64,000 bases of DNA from positions 62,001 through 126,000 of the forward strand of contig CAWKCG010000026.1 of NCBI GenBank assembly GCA_963847965.1, written 5' to 3'. This document shows, one piece after another, positions 7,228 to 15,864 of the stretch (the first letter of the stretch is position 1; every line of letters begins with the position of its first letter). Both the position numbers and the translations under genes were made by a program. The DNA is from Palsa-504 sp963847965. Its GTDB lineage: Bacteria > Actinomycetota > Actinomycetes > Streptosporangiales > Streptosporangiaceae. A model generated the notes under the pieces. That model saw nothing but the letters and a program-made list of their open reading frames with translations. It did not search any database and was not told where the DNA came from.

Positions 7228-10200
7228 TCATCGGTCCGGCTCCTCGGTCTCGGGTACGGCTGCGCGGCCCTCGCGCACGCCTCGCTGGAAGCTGGCCATG
7301 CGGTTGCGGGCCGCGTCCGGCGACCTGGCGGGTCCTTCGGCTTCCTCGTCTGGGCCGCCGCTGCCGATAGAGCCTGGCACGAGGTTGGCCCTCGGCACCC
7401 GCCTCGGCAGCCCGGCCTGCGTCGTCTCGCCTGCGGCGGGGGTCTCGAGCGCCTGGGCCGCGCGCCAGCCCTCGTCGGCTGGCGACGTCCACGACGGCGC
7501 GGTCTGCTGCGTCGACTGTACCCGGGTCGAGCTGAGGGTCTTCCCGCTCCGGCGGAACCAGTCGGACTCCAGCGAGTCGAAGATCGGCAGCCGCTGATCC
7601 TGGGCGGCGGGGGGCGGGACGGTGATCTTGCCGAGATCGCCAGCCGCGCCGTCGGCCCCCTGGCCGTTCGGCACGGCCGTGGCGGCCGTCTCGGCCGCGC
7701 TCGGCCCGTCCCCGCCGCGGACGTTCTGGCCGCCGATCGGGGACTGCGGGAGCTGCGGAGCCTGGGGCCCCGGACCGCCGAACGCGGGCAGCCTGCTGGG
7801 GCTCGTGGGGCTGCTCGCGCTGACGGACACCGGCGGCCGCTGGCCCGTGACGCCGTCGCCCTCGCCCGTGGTGGGGCCGTTGGCCGGCGCGGCGCTCGCG
7901 GCACCGTTGCGGGCCGGCAGCGTCCGGGTCGGTTCTTCCTGGCCATCGTCCCAGCCGCGGCTGGCGGCCGCCGCCAGGTCGCCCGCTGCGCCCACGGAAC
8001 CTGCTGCCGGGATGACCGGGGTGACCGGGGTGAAGGACGGGGGCGTGGGCGCGTTCGGCGAGGTCGGCGACGTCGGCGAGAACCTCGGTATCCTCGCGGC
8101 CTGCGTCGTCGGGCCGGTCGCGGTCTGGGTGGGCGCTGACAGGGAGGGCGCGGGCCCGAAGTCTTCGGCCTCGAAGCGGCGCAGCCTGCCGAGCGGCGGC
8201 GCGACCTCGGGGGCGGCCACCGTATCGGGCAGCCAGATCAGCGCCGTCAGGCCGCCGGCCTGGGCGTGCCGCAGCCGGACCCTGACCCCGTGCCTGGCCG
8301 CCAGCCGGCCGACCACGAACAGGCCCATCCGCCGGGACACGGCGACGTCGACCACGGGCGGGTTGTCCAGGCGCCAGTTGGCGTGCGACATCTCCTGGTC
8401 GGAGATCCCCACGCCGTTGTCGGTGATGTCGAGGAGCACGCCGCCGCTGCTCAGCGGCTGGCCGGAGACGTACACCTGGGTGTCTTCCGGTGAGAACGTG
8501 GTCGCGTTCTCGACGATCTCGGCCACCAGGTGCACGACGTCGTTGACGGCCTGGCCGACGACCACGATCCCGGGCTGGACGTTGAGGACGACCCGCTCGT
8601 ACTGCTCGATCTCGGAGATCGCCGCGCGGAGCACGTCGACCAGCGGGACCGGCTGGCTCCACCGCCTCGTCACCTCATGGCCGGCCAGAACCAGCAGGTT
8701 CTCGGAGTTGCGGCGCATTCGGGTGGCCAGGTGGTCCAGGCGGAACAGGCTGCTCAGCCGGCCGGGGTCCTGCTCGCTCTGCTCCAGCGAGTCGATCAGC
8801 GACAGCTGCCGCTCGATCAGCGACTGGCTGCGCCGGGACAGGTTGATGAACATGGCGTTCAGGTTGCCGCGCAGCATGGCCTCGTCGGCCGCCAGCCGGA
8901 CCGCCTCGCGGTGAACCTGGTCGAAGGCCCGCGCGACTTCACCGATCTCATCGGTGGAGGTGACGCCGATCGGCTCGATGTCGACGCCCTCGTCCGTGCC
9001 CTCGCTGTGGCTGAGCCTGCGCACCATCTCCGGCAGCCGGTGGCCGGCCACATCCAGCGCGTCCGAACGCAGCTTGCGCAGCGGGCGGATCAGCGAACGG
9101 GCGACGAGCGTCGAAACCAGCAGGATCAGGAGCAGGAGCACCAACGTCACCACGCTGATGATCAGCAGGTTCCTGGTGGCCTGCGAGCTGAGCAAGCTGG
9201 CCCGGGAGCTGATGCTCGACACCAGCTGGTTGGCTACCGTGCGGGTGTCCCCGATGGTGGTGGTCATGTTGTCGTACCACGTCGACGCGTTCACGTTGGT
9301 GCGCTGGCCCGCCGGCGTGGACTCCGCCAGCTCCTCCTCCTGGGCCGCCACGTCCACCTGGGGGCCGCTGACCGTGTTGCTGTAGTCCTCCTGCTCCGCC
9401 TGAGTCGTGGACGCGGTGAAATCGGCCTGCTCCGCGGCTTCTTGCTGGGAGGCCTGCTCCAGGTTGCTCAGGTCCTGCACCTGGAGCGACCGGCCCGGCG
9501 AGCTCAGCGCGGCGAACAGGATCGCCCGCTGCACCGACGTCTGGTTCTCGACCCGGAGCAGCGCGCCGAGCGTGGTGACGTCGCCCTGGAGTTCGGCGTC
9601 GTTGGCGCCCGCGCCGACCGAGGCGCTGAACGTGTTCGCGGCCTGGATGATGTTGCTCGTGTAGACCCTGACGACAGAGATCGCCGGGAAGGACGTGCTC
9701 GCCACGTCGATGCGGTCGTACTGGAGGTCCCTGAGGGCGTTGATCAGCGCGGTGAGGTCCGCGACGGTGCTCGCCTGGTACCCGGCCCCCACCGTGACGC
9801 CGTTCGCGTCATTTTCCACGGGCACGAGGGCGCTATTGGTTTTAGCCTGCGCTGCCCTCAGCTCCGTCAGGATGCCTGCGCCCGCCGGCCCGCGGTCCGC
9901 CGCGTACCCCGCGGAAAGGTCGCGCTCGTCTTCCAGGGCCTGGGTGAGCCGCACGACCGCGGCGTTGAGCTGGGCCAGGTGCTGGACGCGCCCGCTCGCG
10001 GCCGCGTTCTGGACGTCTGAGTAGATGGTCAGGCCGCCGAGTATCGCCGCGATCGCGGTCGGGACGGCGATCATGGCCGCCAGCCGCCAGCGGACCCGCC
10101 AGTTCGACAGCGCGAACCGGGACCGTGCCTGAGCTGGCCGTCGTACGCGGGCCTGGCCGGTACGTGCCGTGCGGGGCGCGCCCGCGGGTCCCGGGGTCCC

Positions 10201-10455
10201 TGGGGTCCCCGGGGCCGGGCCGGCCGGGGACGTCGGGGACGCCACGGTGCCCGCACGGGCGGCCGTGGCCTGAACGGGCACGACCTGGGGCGCCGTGGCG
10301 GTGCCGCCGATGGCCGGCGCGCTGTCGCCCGTGGCGCTGCCTGCTAGAAGTCCTGAACCCCCCCCGTCGGCCTGACCTCCGTTGACGGATCCAGCTGAAT
10401 CGCCGAGATTCGTCCCCGATCGTCTACGCACTACGCTCGCACCTCGCATTGGCAA
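7228..10455 (-). CDS. cvnA: Conservon sensor histidine kinase CvnA (nitrate/nitrite-sensing type)
   Basis: 1075 aa. A long Gly/Ala/Pro-rich cytoplasmic N-terminus (1-120) precedes TM1 at about 124-145 (LAAMIAVPTAIAAILGGLTI). Next comes an extracytoplasmic NIT-type sensor region, TM2 at about 425-450 (LLIISVVTLVLLLLILLVST), a HAMP linker, a dimerisation helix (LFRLDHLATRMRRNSENLLV) and an ATPase with N-box EIVENATTFSPEDT and G-boxes DNGVGIS and MGLFVVGRLAARHG. A disordered Pro/Ser/Thr-rich tail fills 760-1075. It heads cvnABCD and should pass a membrane signal to the roadblock/GTPase partners. Two Met codons (10455, 10449) are possible starts. Confidence 0.92.
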   Translation of the reverse strand: MPMRGASVVRRRSGTNLGDSAGSVNGGQADGGGSGLLAGSATGDSAPAIGGTATAPQVVPVQATAARAGTVASPTSPAGPAPGTPGTPGPAGAPRTARTGQARVRRPAQARSRFALSNWRVRWRLAAMIAVPTAIAAILGGLTIYSDVQNAAASGRVQHLAQLNAAVVRLTQALEDERDLSAGYAADRGPAGAGILTELRAAQAKTNSALVPVENDANGVTVGAGYQASTVADLTALINALRDLQYDRIDVASTSFPAISVVRVYTSNIIQAANTFSASVGAGANDAELQGDVTTLGALLRVENQTSVQRAILFAALSSPGRSLQVQDLSNLEQASQQEAAEQADFTASTTQAEQEDYSNTVSGPQVDVAAQEEELAESTPAGQRTNVNASTWYDNMTTTIGDTRTVANQLVSSISSRASLLSSQATRNLLIISVVTLVLLLLILLVSTLVARSLIRPLRKLRSDALDVAGHRLPEMVRRLSHSEGTDEGVDIEPIGVTSTDEIGEVARAFDQVHREAVRLAADEAMLRGNLNAMFINLSRRSQSLIERQLSLIDSLEQSEQDPGRLSSLFRLDHLATRMRRNSENLLVLAGHEVTRRWSQPVPLVDVLRAAISEIEQYERVVLNVQPGIVVVGQAVNDVVHLVAEIVENATTFSPEDTQVYVSGQPLSSGGVLLDITDNGVGISDQEMSHANWRLDNPPVVDVAVSRRMGLFVVGRLAARHGVRVRLRHAQAGGLTALIWLPDTVAAPEVAPPLGRLRRFEAEDFGPAPSLSAPTQTATGPTTQAARIPRFSPTSPTSPNAPTPPSFTPVTPVIPAAGSVGAAGDLAAAASRGWDDGQEEPTRTLPARNGAASAAPANGPTTGEGDGVTGQRPPVSVSASSPTSPSRLPAFGGPGPQAPQLPQSPIGGQNVRGGDGPSAAETAATAVPNGQGADGAAGDLGKITVPPPAAQDQRLPIFDSLESDWFRRSGKTLSSTRVQSTQQTAPSWTSPADEGWRAAQALETPAAGETTQAGLPRRVPRANLVPGSIGSGGPDEEAEGPARSPDAARNRMASFQRGVREGRAAVPETEEPDR

Positions 10456-10868
10456 AGCTGACCTGGTCGTATGTCGGGCTGCGACTGCTCAAGCCGCACC
10501 GCATCCGCACCCCTCTTTCCTTCGCAGGCGATTGCCGCTGCTCGGGTCGACAGGGCAGCCGAGGCCACACTCTCGGGTTACAAAACGGGTAAGGACATAT
10601 AATCATCTTCTGGGTGCGCGCCACGGGGCATTCGCCAGTAAACAGGGAAGATCTTGCACGAAGCACGTCGCCGCCGCGGTCTGTCCAGGGCGCGCCTGAG
10701 CGCGCCAGCTAACTAGTTGGTGACAAGATGGTAACGCCTGGTGCTGGCCTGGCAGCCTCCCTTGAGTCAACTCGGCACCATCCTCATCGGAGCCAACCAC
10801 GGTCAGGCGGTCCGGCCGTAGTGATGCAAATTGCCCCCAATTAAAGACGTTCTCGGGATGTCACCGGA
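10456..10868. other. Gene-free interval upstream of cvnA
   Basis: 413 bp lie between the cvnA start and the acyl-CoA dehydrogenase stop. Only short shadow frames occur. The middle (about 10575-10605) is AT-rich and holds a TATAAT on the plus strand, but no plus-strand gene follows. The cvnA promoter is expected here; I could not fix it with confidence. Confidence 0.5.
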
Positions 10869-12041
10869 TTACGTCGAAAGGCCTAGCTCGCGCGCTATTA
10901 GCATGCGCTGTACCTCTGACGTACCCTCGCCTATCTCCAGCACCTTCGCGTCACGGTAGAAACGGCCGACGGGCGATTCGTTCATGAAGCCGTAGCCGCC
11001 GAACACCTGGGTGGCGGCCCGCGCGTTGTCCATCGCCGCGTTCGAGGCCGTCAGCTTGGCCATCGCGGACTCCTTCTTGATCGGCTGTCCGGCCAGCAGC
11101 CGCGCGGCCGCGTCGTACCAGGCCAGCCTGGCCGCGTGCGCCCGGGCCGCCATGTCGGCGATGGCGAACTGGATCGCCTGGTGCTCCTGCAGGCGCCGGC
11201 CGAACGCCTCCCGTTGCCCCGCGTACCTGACGCACTCGTCAACGCACCCCTGGGCCAGCCCGGTAGCCAGCGCGGCGATCGCCACCCGGCCCTCGTCCAG
11301 GGTCTGCAGGAACTGGGCGTAACCCCGGCCGCGCTCGCCCAGTAGGTTTGCCTCGGGGACCCGGCACCCCGAGAAGGACAGCTCCCTGGTGTCGGAGGCG
11401 CACCACCCGACCTTGGAGTACTCCGGGCCCGGGACGAACCCCTCGGTGCCGGCCGGGACGATGACCGAGGAGATCTCCTTGCGCCCCGTCTCGTCCCTGC
11501 CGGTGATGGCGAGCACCGTGACCAGCGAGGTGATCGAGGTCCCCGCGTTGGTGATGAACGCCTTGCTGCCGTCCACCACCCACTCCGCCCCCGCGTCGCC
11601 CCGCTCGAGCCTGGCGGTGGTCCGCATGGCGCCGGGGATGTCCGAGCCGCCGCCCGGCTCGGTCAGCCCGAAGGCGGCCAGCCGCTCCCCCGCGCACAGG
11701 TCAGGCAGCCACCTGCGCTTTTGCGCGTCCGTGCCGTACCGGTAGATCGGCATCGCGCCGAGCGATACCGCGGCCTCCAGGGTGATCGCGACCGAGGAAT
11801 CCACCCGGGCCAGTTCCTCGAGGGCCAGGCAGAGCGCGAAATAGTCGCCGCCCATGCCGCCGTACTCTTCGGGGAACGGCAGCCCGAACAGGCCGAGCTT
11901 GCCCATCCTGGCCACGATGTCGTAGGGGAACTCGCCGCGCTCGTAGTAGCCGCCGATGACCGGCGCGACCACCTCGCGAGCGAACTGAGCGACGGAGTCC
12001 CGCAGGTCCTGCTGCTCCGGCGCAAGCTGGAAACTGATCAT
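10869..12041 (-). CDS. Acyl-CoA dehydrogenase
   Basis: 390 aa, the normal length. It begins MISFQLAPEQQDLRDSVAQF; FAD/substrate signatures are AAFGLTEPGGGSDIPGAMRT and VDGSKAFITNAGTSI. The catalytic-base region ATQVFGGYGFMNESPVGRFY and C-terminal VLEIGEGTSEVQRMLIAREL are intact. It oxidises acyl-CoA to trans-2-enoyl-CoA, passing electrons to ETF; the chain length is not readable. The ATG at 12041 is chosen because the longer frame to 12506 is antisense to the FHA gene. It is transcribed divergently from the zinc-ribbon/FHA gene with an 88-bp shared upstream region. Confidence 0.92.
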   Translation of the reverse strand: MISFQLAPEQQDLRDSVAQFAREVVAPVIGGYYERGEFPYDIVARMGKLGLFGLPFPEEYGGMGGDYFALCLALEELARVDSSVAITLEAAVSLGAMPIYRYGTDAQKRRWLPDLCAGERLAAFGLTEPGGGSDIPGAMRTTARLERGDAGAEWVVDGSKAFITNAGTSITSLVTVLAITGRDETGRKEISSVIVPAGTEGFVPGPEYSKVGWCASDTRELSFSGCRVPEANLLGERGRGYAQFLQTLDEGRVAIAALATGLAQGCVDECVRYAGQREAFGRRLQEHQAIQFAIADMAARAHAARLAWYDAAARLLAGQPIKKESAMAKLTASNAAMDNARAATQVFGGYGFMNESPVGRFYRDAKVLEIGEGTSEVQRMLIARELGLST

Positions 12042-12129
12042 AGGGACACCTTCGCACAGCCCGCTGCAAACCCCGCACTGGCGGCGGTAATCTGGCATCG
12101 CCGGGGAACCTACACACGAGAGCGAGGAC

Positions 12130-12739
12130 ATGGACGGCCTGAGCTGCCCAGATTGCGGCGTCAAGGTCCAGCCTGAGGATCTGATCTGCTTCCGATGCGG
12201 CGCCAACCTGCCGCACGCCGCCCTTCCTGACGAGGACGTGCTGACGCCGACCGTTTCGCAGGCTTTCATCAGGGCCAGCGAGACGGTCACCTGCCCGCGC
12301 TGCGGCACAGCGGCGCCCGACCCGGCGGACGTGATCTGCTCAGTGTGCGGCGAGCGCCTGCCGCAAGGTCGCCGGCGCATCTCGACCGTCGTCATGAGGA
12401 TCACCTTCCCCACCGGCAACGTGGACATCCCGGCGGGGACGTCCGTGCTGCTCGGCCGGGACCCGGCCGAGTCGCTCGTCGCCGCGGCGTTCGCCCGGTA
12501 CGACAACGTCTTCGAGGCGGCACGCCACGGTCCAGGTGGACGACTGGGGGCACGCCTCGATCAGGGACGAGAACTCGACCAACGGCACCTACGTGAACGA
12601 CGACCGGGTGCTGCCGGGCGCTGAGGTCCGGCTGGTCGACGGGGACCGGGTGCGGCTGGCCGCGGACGTGACCGGCGACGTGTCCCTGCCGCAGGGCGAG
12701 CCCGACCCGTCCGGGCTGAGCCGCAACGGCTTCGGCTGA
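12130..12739 (+). pseudogene. Zinc-ribbon and FHA-domain protein, frameshifted inside the FHA domain
   Basis: The first frame (12130-12510) gives a double zinc ribbon, SCPDCGVKVQ..CFRCGANLPHA and CPRCGTAAPD..CSVCGERLPQG, then the FHA start VDIPAGTSVLLGRDPAES. The second frame (12512-12739) completes the domain: SRRHATVQVDDWGHASIRD, then ENSTNGTYVND. The join needs removal of one T: 'GTC TTCGAGG' should be 'GTC TCG AGG' to keep the conserved SRRH. Joined, the protein is about 203 aa and would bind phosphothreonine peptides, typically in Ser/Thr kinase signalling. All key FHA residues (GR, SxxH, NxTNG) survive, so a read error is as likely as a true mutation. Confidence 0.8.
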
Positions 12740-12741
12740 CG

Positions 12742-12797
12742 CCGGGCTACGTTCTGGTAGCTCTTCCAGCCGGGCTACGTTCTGGTAAATCTTCCCA
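12742..12797 (+). repeat. Short tandem duplication (period 28 bp) after the FHA gene
   Basis: CCGGGCTACGTTCTGGTA followed by a TCTTCC segment occurs twice, starting at 12742 and 12770, with two or three differences at the 3' side of each unit. It sits just past the FHA stop. Confidence 0.8.
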
Positions 12798-12876
12798 AAG
12801 GCCCCAGTTCGTACCTGGGCGCCGCGAAATGTCCGTGCGATCATGACGCCATGGCGACCGCGGGCGGAGGCGGGCA

Positions 12877-13890
12877 GTGAGCGACTTTGAGGTGATCTCG
12901 TTCCGGCCCGAGCCGGATCAGTACGCGTGGACGTTCGGCGGCGCGGCTCCGATCAAGCGGATACGGCCGCCCGCGGTGCTCGAGGTATATACCGAGGACT
13001 GCTTCGCCGGGCGAGTGCGCAGCGAGACCGACCTGGTCTCGCAGGTGTGCGAGTTCCCCTTCCTCAACCCGCAGACGGGGCCCTTCTACATCGAGGGCGC
13101 TGCACCGGGAGATACCGTCGCGGTGCACTTCGTGTCGATCGAGCCGGCCCGCTCCTGGGCGGCGTCGACCACCGTGCCGTTGTTCGGCGCGCTCACCGCG
13201 ACTCACCTCACCGCTCTGCTGCACGATCCGCTGCCCGAGGTGGTGTGGATGTGGCAGCTGGACGCGGTCGCGGGGACCTGCCGCTTCACCGCGCGGCACG
13301 GCGCTTTCGAGGTTGACCTGCCGATGCAGCCGATGCACGGGACGGTCGGGGTGGCGCCGGCGAACCTCGAGGTGCGCAGCGCGCTGGTACCCGACGCGTT
13401 CGGCGGGAACATGGACACTCCCGAGATGCGCGCCGGGGTCACCTGTTACCTCGGCGTCAACGTGCCCGGCGCGCTCCTCTCCCTCGGCGACGGGCACGCC
13501 CGGCAGGGCGAGGGCGAGACCTGCGGGGTCGCGGTCGAGTGCGCGATGAACACGGTCCTGGTGGTCGACCTGATCAAGGGCGTGCCCTGCCCGTGGCCGC
13601 GCCTGGAATCGGACACGCACATCATGTCGGCCGGCTCGGCGCGGCCGCTCGAGGACGCGTTCCGCATCGCCCAGCACGACATGGTGACGTGGGTCGCCGA
13701 GTTGTGCGGGCTCGACCCGCTGGACGCCTACCAGCTGGTCACCCAGGCGGTGGAGTCGCCGCTGGCCAACGTCTGCGACACCAACTACACCTCGATCGCC
13801 AAGATGGCCAAGCGGTACCTGAGCGCGCGAGGGCCGATGGGCGGCGCCCACGCCCGGCTGCGCGAGCTGGCCGGCGAGTACCTGGGCTGA
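12877..13890 (+). CDS. Acetamidase/formamidase family protein
   Basis: 337 aa. It matches the FmdA/AmdA family: N-terminal YAWTFGGAAPIKRIRPPAVL, central GPFYIEGAAPGDTVAVHFVS, MHGTVGVAP, GGNMDTPEMRAG, and the metal-site-type text LSLGDGHARQGEGETCGVAV. Such enzymes hydrolyse short amides to acid plus ammonia in the cytoplasm; the natural substrate is unknown. The GTG at 12877 has GGAGG six nucleotides upstream, which decides the start. Convergent with the aldo/keto reductase, only 10 nt apart. Confidence 0.9.
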   Translation: MSDFEVISFRPEPDQYAWTFGGAAPIKRIRPPAVLEVYTEDCFAGRVRSETDLVSQVCEFPFLNPQTGPFYIEGAAPGDTVAVHFVSIEPARSWAASTTVPLFGALTATHLTALLHDPLPEVVWMWQLDAVAGTCRFTARHGAFEVDLPMQPMHGTVGVAPANLEVRSALVPDAFGGNMDTPEMRAGVTCYLGVNVPGALLSLGDGHARQGEGETCGVAVECAMNTVLVVDLIKGVPCPWPRLESDTHIMSAGSARPLEDAFRIAQHDMVTWVAELCGLDPLDAYQLVTQAVESPLANVCDTNYTSIAKMAKRYLSARGPMGGAHARLRELAGEYLG

Positions 13891-13900
13891 CCGCGGCCGC

Positions 13901-14890
13901 TCAGCGTTCGCTGTCGAGGGCGGCCATCTGGCCGGGATCGTACCTGTCTCCGGCGACCGCGCCGGCCGGCACGGCGGCCTCGATCACGGCTAGCTCGTCC
14001 ATGCTGAGTGCCAGGTCAAGCGCCTGGAGTGCCTCGGCTAGCCGATCGCGGCGCTTGGTCCCGATCAGCGGGATGATGTCCCTCCCGCGCGAGGCCACCC
14101 AGGCGATGGCCAGCTGCGCGGCGGTAACTTCTCGCTGCGCCGCGATCGTCTCGAGCGCCGCCAGCAGCTCCAGGTTCCTCGCGTGGTTCTCGTCACGGAA
14201 CCTGGGGAAGCGCCGGCGCAGGTCATTTGGGGCCAGCCGCGCGGTCCCGCTGCTGAGCAGGCCGCGGGACAGGATTCCGTACGCGGTGACGCTGATGCCG
14301 AGCTCGCGCACGGTGGGCAGGATCCGCGCCTCGATGCCCCGGCTCATCAGCGAGTACTCGATCTGGAGGGCGGCGATCGGGTGCACCTTGTGGGCCCGGC
14401 GGATGGTGTCCGCGCCCATCTCCGACAGGCCGATATAGCGGACGTAGCCCGCCTGTACCATCTCGGCGATCGCCCCGACCGTGTCCTCGATCGGCACCCG
14501 CGGGTCGAGGCGGGCGGGCTGGTACAGGTCGACATAATCGGTGCCGAGCCGGACCAGGGTGTAGGACAGCGAGTTCTTGACCGCGGCCGGGCTGACGTCG
14601 TGGCCGATGAACGCGCCGGACGGATCCCGCTGCCCGCCGAACTTCACACCGATGAACACGCTGTCCCTGGGCCTTCCGCGCAGCGCGTCGCGGAGCAGCA
14701 GTTCGTTGCGGCCCATGCCGTAGAAGTCGCCGGTGTCGAGCAGGGTGATCCCGGCGTCGAGCGCGGCGTGGATCGTGGCGATGCTCTCCGCGTCGTCGGC
14801 CGGGCCGTAGATGCCCGACATGCTCATCAGGCCCAGGCCGGCCCTGGATACCACCGGCCCGCCCCGGCCCAGCGTGGTCGTCTCCATCAC
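13901..14890 (-). CDS. Aldo/keto reductase
   Basis: 329 aa TIM-barrel oxidoreductase. Catalytic Asp/Tyr are in LLDTGDFYGMGRNELLL and Lys in FIGVKFGGQRDP. The usual His position reads DLYQPARLDPRVPIEDTVGA, a substitution common in this bacterial subgroup. NADPH-binding text is IIPLIGTKRRDRLAEAL near the C-terminus. It reduces aldehydes or ketones with NADPH; the substrate is unknown. It is a single gene, convergent with the acetamidase. Confidence 0.9.
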   Translation of the reverse strand: MMETTTLGRGGPVVSRAGLGLMSMSGIYGPADDAESIATIHAALDAGITLLDTGDFYGMGRNELLLRDALRGRPRDSVFIGVKFGGQRDPSGAFIGHDVSPAAVKNSLSYTLVRLGTDYVDLYQPARLDPRVPIEDTVGAIAEMVQAGYVRYIGLSEMGADTIRRAHKVHPIAALQIEYSLMSRGIEARILPTVRELGISVTAYGILSRGLLSSGTARLAPNDLRRRFPRFRDENHARNLELLAALETIAAQREVTAAQLAIAWVASRGRDIIPLIGTKRRDRLAEALQALDLALSMDELAVIEAAVPAGAVAGDRYDPGQMAALDSER

Positions 14891-15190
14891 GCCTGCACCC
14901 TACCGGCCTGCGGGCGACCTGCCGTGCTACCTGTGCGTGCTGTGGTGCACGAGTGCGTTGTGGGACGTTTCCCGGGCCAAAAGATCTTGGAAGATCCAGG
15001 TTCCGGGGAGGATTTGGTGCACTATAGTCCCCCTAATCCTCCCACAAGCCCGAATCCTCCCCGAAAATCAGTGAGAATCTCGTACGGGAGTGCGAATAAC
15101 GTCCGGGTGGGGTTGGCGGGACGGGTGGTGTGAGCTGAAGGGACGCCGGGCTGGGAACGGGGCAGGAATGGGCCGATAGGGTCGGGTCAC
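14891..15190. other. Intergenic region with palindromes upstream of maf
   Basis: A 300-bp gap holding GATCTTGGAAGATC (14983-14996, perfect 6-bp arms) and a set of G/C-rich alternating stems (see 15005-15062). No coding text was seen. Confidence 0.5.
15005..15062 (+). promoter_or_regulatory. Alternative stem-loop sequences upstream of maf
   Basis: GGGGAGGATT (15005-15014) can pair with AATCCTCCC at 15035-15043 or, one base longer, with AATCCTCCCC at 15053-15062. The two stems are mutually exclusive, about 130 nt before the maf start. An attenuator-like leader is one reading; a simple repeat expansion is another. Confidence 0.35.
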
Positions 15191-15778
15191 GTGACCAGGA
15201 TCGTTCTCGCGTCCGGCTCCCCGGCCCGGCTTGCGGTGCTGCGCGCGGCCGGGCTCGAGCCTGAGGTCATCGTTAGCGGCGTCGACGAGGGCGCATACAC
15301 CGCCGATACGCCGGCCGAGCTGGCCGGGCTGCTCGCCCAGGCCAAGGCCGTGGCGGTCGCGGCCGGGCTGGACGACGGGCTGGTGATCGGTTGTGATTCG
15401 CTGCTTGATCTGGACGGGCGCGCGCTGGGCAAGCCTGCCTCGGCCGCGCAGGCGGCCGAGTACTGGCGGGAGATGTCCGGGCGGACCGGCACCCTCGTCA
15501 CCGGGCACTGCGTGATCAACGCCGGCACCGGGCAGCGGGCCTGCGCGGTGGCGGCGACCCGGGTGCGGTTCGGCACGCCGTCGGAGGAGGAGATCGCCGC
15601 CTACATCGCCTCGGGCGAGCCGCTCGCGGTGGCGGGGGCGTTCACGCTGGACGGGCGCGGCGGCTGGTTCGTCGGGGGGATCGACGGCGATCACGGGACC
15701 GTGCTTGGAGTTTCGCTGCCGGTCCTGCGGCGCCTGCTGGCCAGCCTCGGGGTCAGCGTGACCACGTTGTGGGCCTGA
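15191..15778 (+). CDS. maf: Maf-family nucleoside triphosphate pyrophosphatase
   Basis: 195 aa. The Maf start signature IVLASGSPARLAVLRAAGL is followed by GVDEGAY, the catalytic-region text VIGCDSLLDLDGRALGKP, MSGRTGTLVTGHCVI and the C-terminal AGAFTLDGRGGWFVGGIDGD. It hydrolyses non-canonical NTPs (dTTP/UTP-type or m7GTP-type) to NMP and pyrophosphate and is linked to septum regulation in some bacteria. The GTG start at 15191 directly opens the conserved motif. It leads into the AAA ATPase gene. Confidence 0.93.
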   Translation: MTRIVLASGSPARLAVLRAAGLEPEVIVSGVDEGAYTADTPAELAGLLAQAKAVAVAAGLDDGLVIGCDSLLDLDGRALGKPASAAQAAEYWREMSGRTGTLVTGHCVINAGTGQRACAVAATRVRFGTPSEEEIAAYIASGEPLAVAGAFTLDGRGGWFVGGIDGDHGTVLGVSLPVLRRLLASLGVSVTTLWA

Positions 15779-15864
15779 ACGGTCCCCGGCGGGGCGCGCG
15801 GTCCCGGCACTACCCTGATAGCGAGCAGACAGGCCCCGGAACCCCGAATGCCCCGGACGGATGC

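Noticed and set aside
10575..10605. TATAAT with an upstream TTACAA on the plus strand
   Set aside because: Spacing is only 14 nt and no plus-strand gene follows for 1.5 kb.
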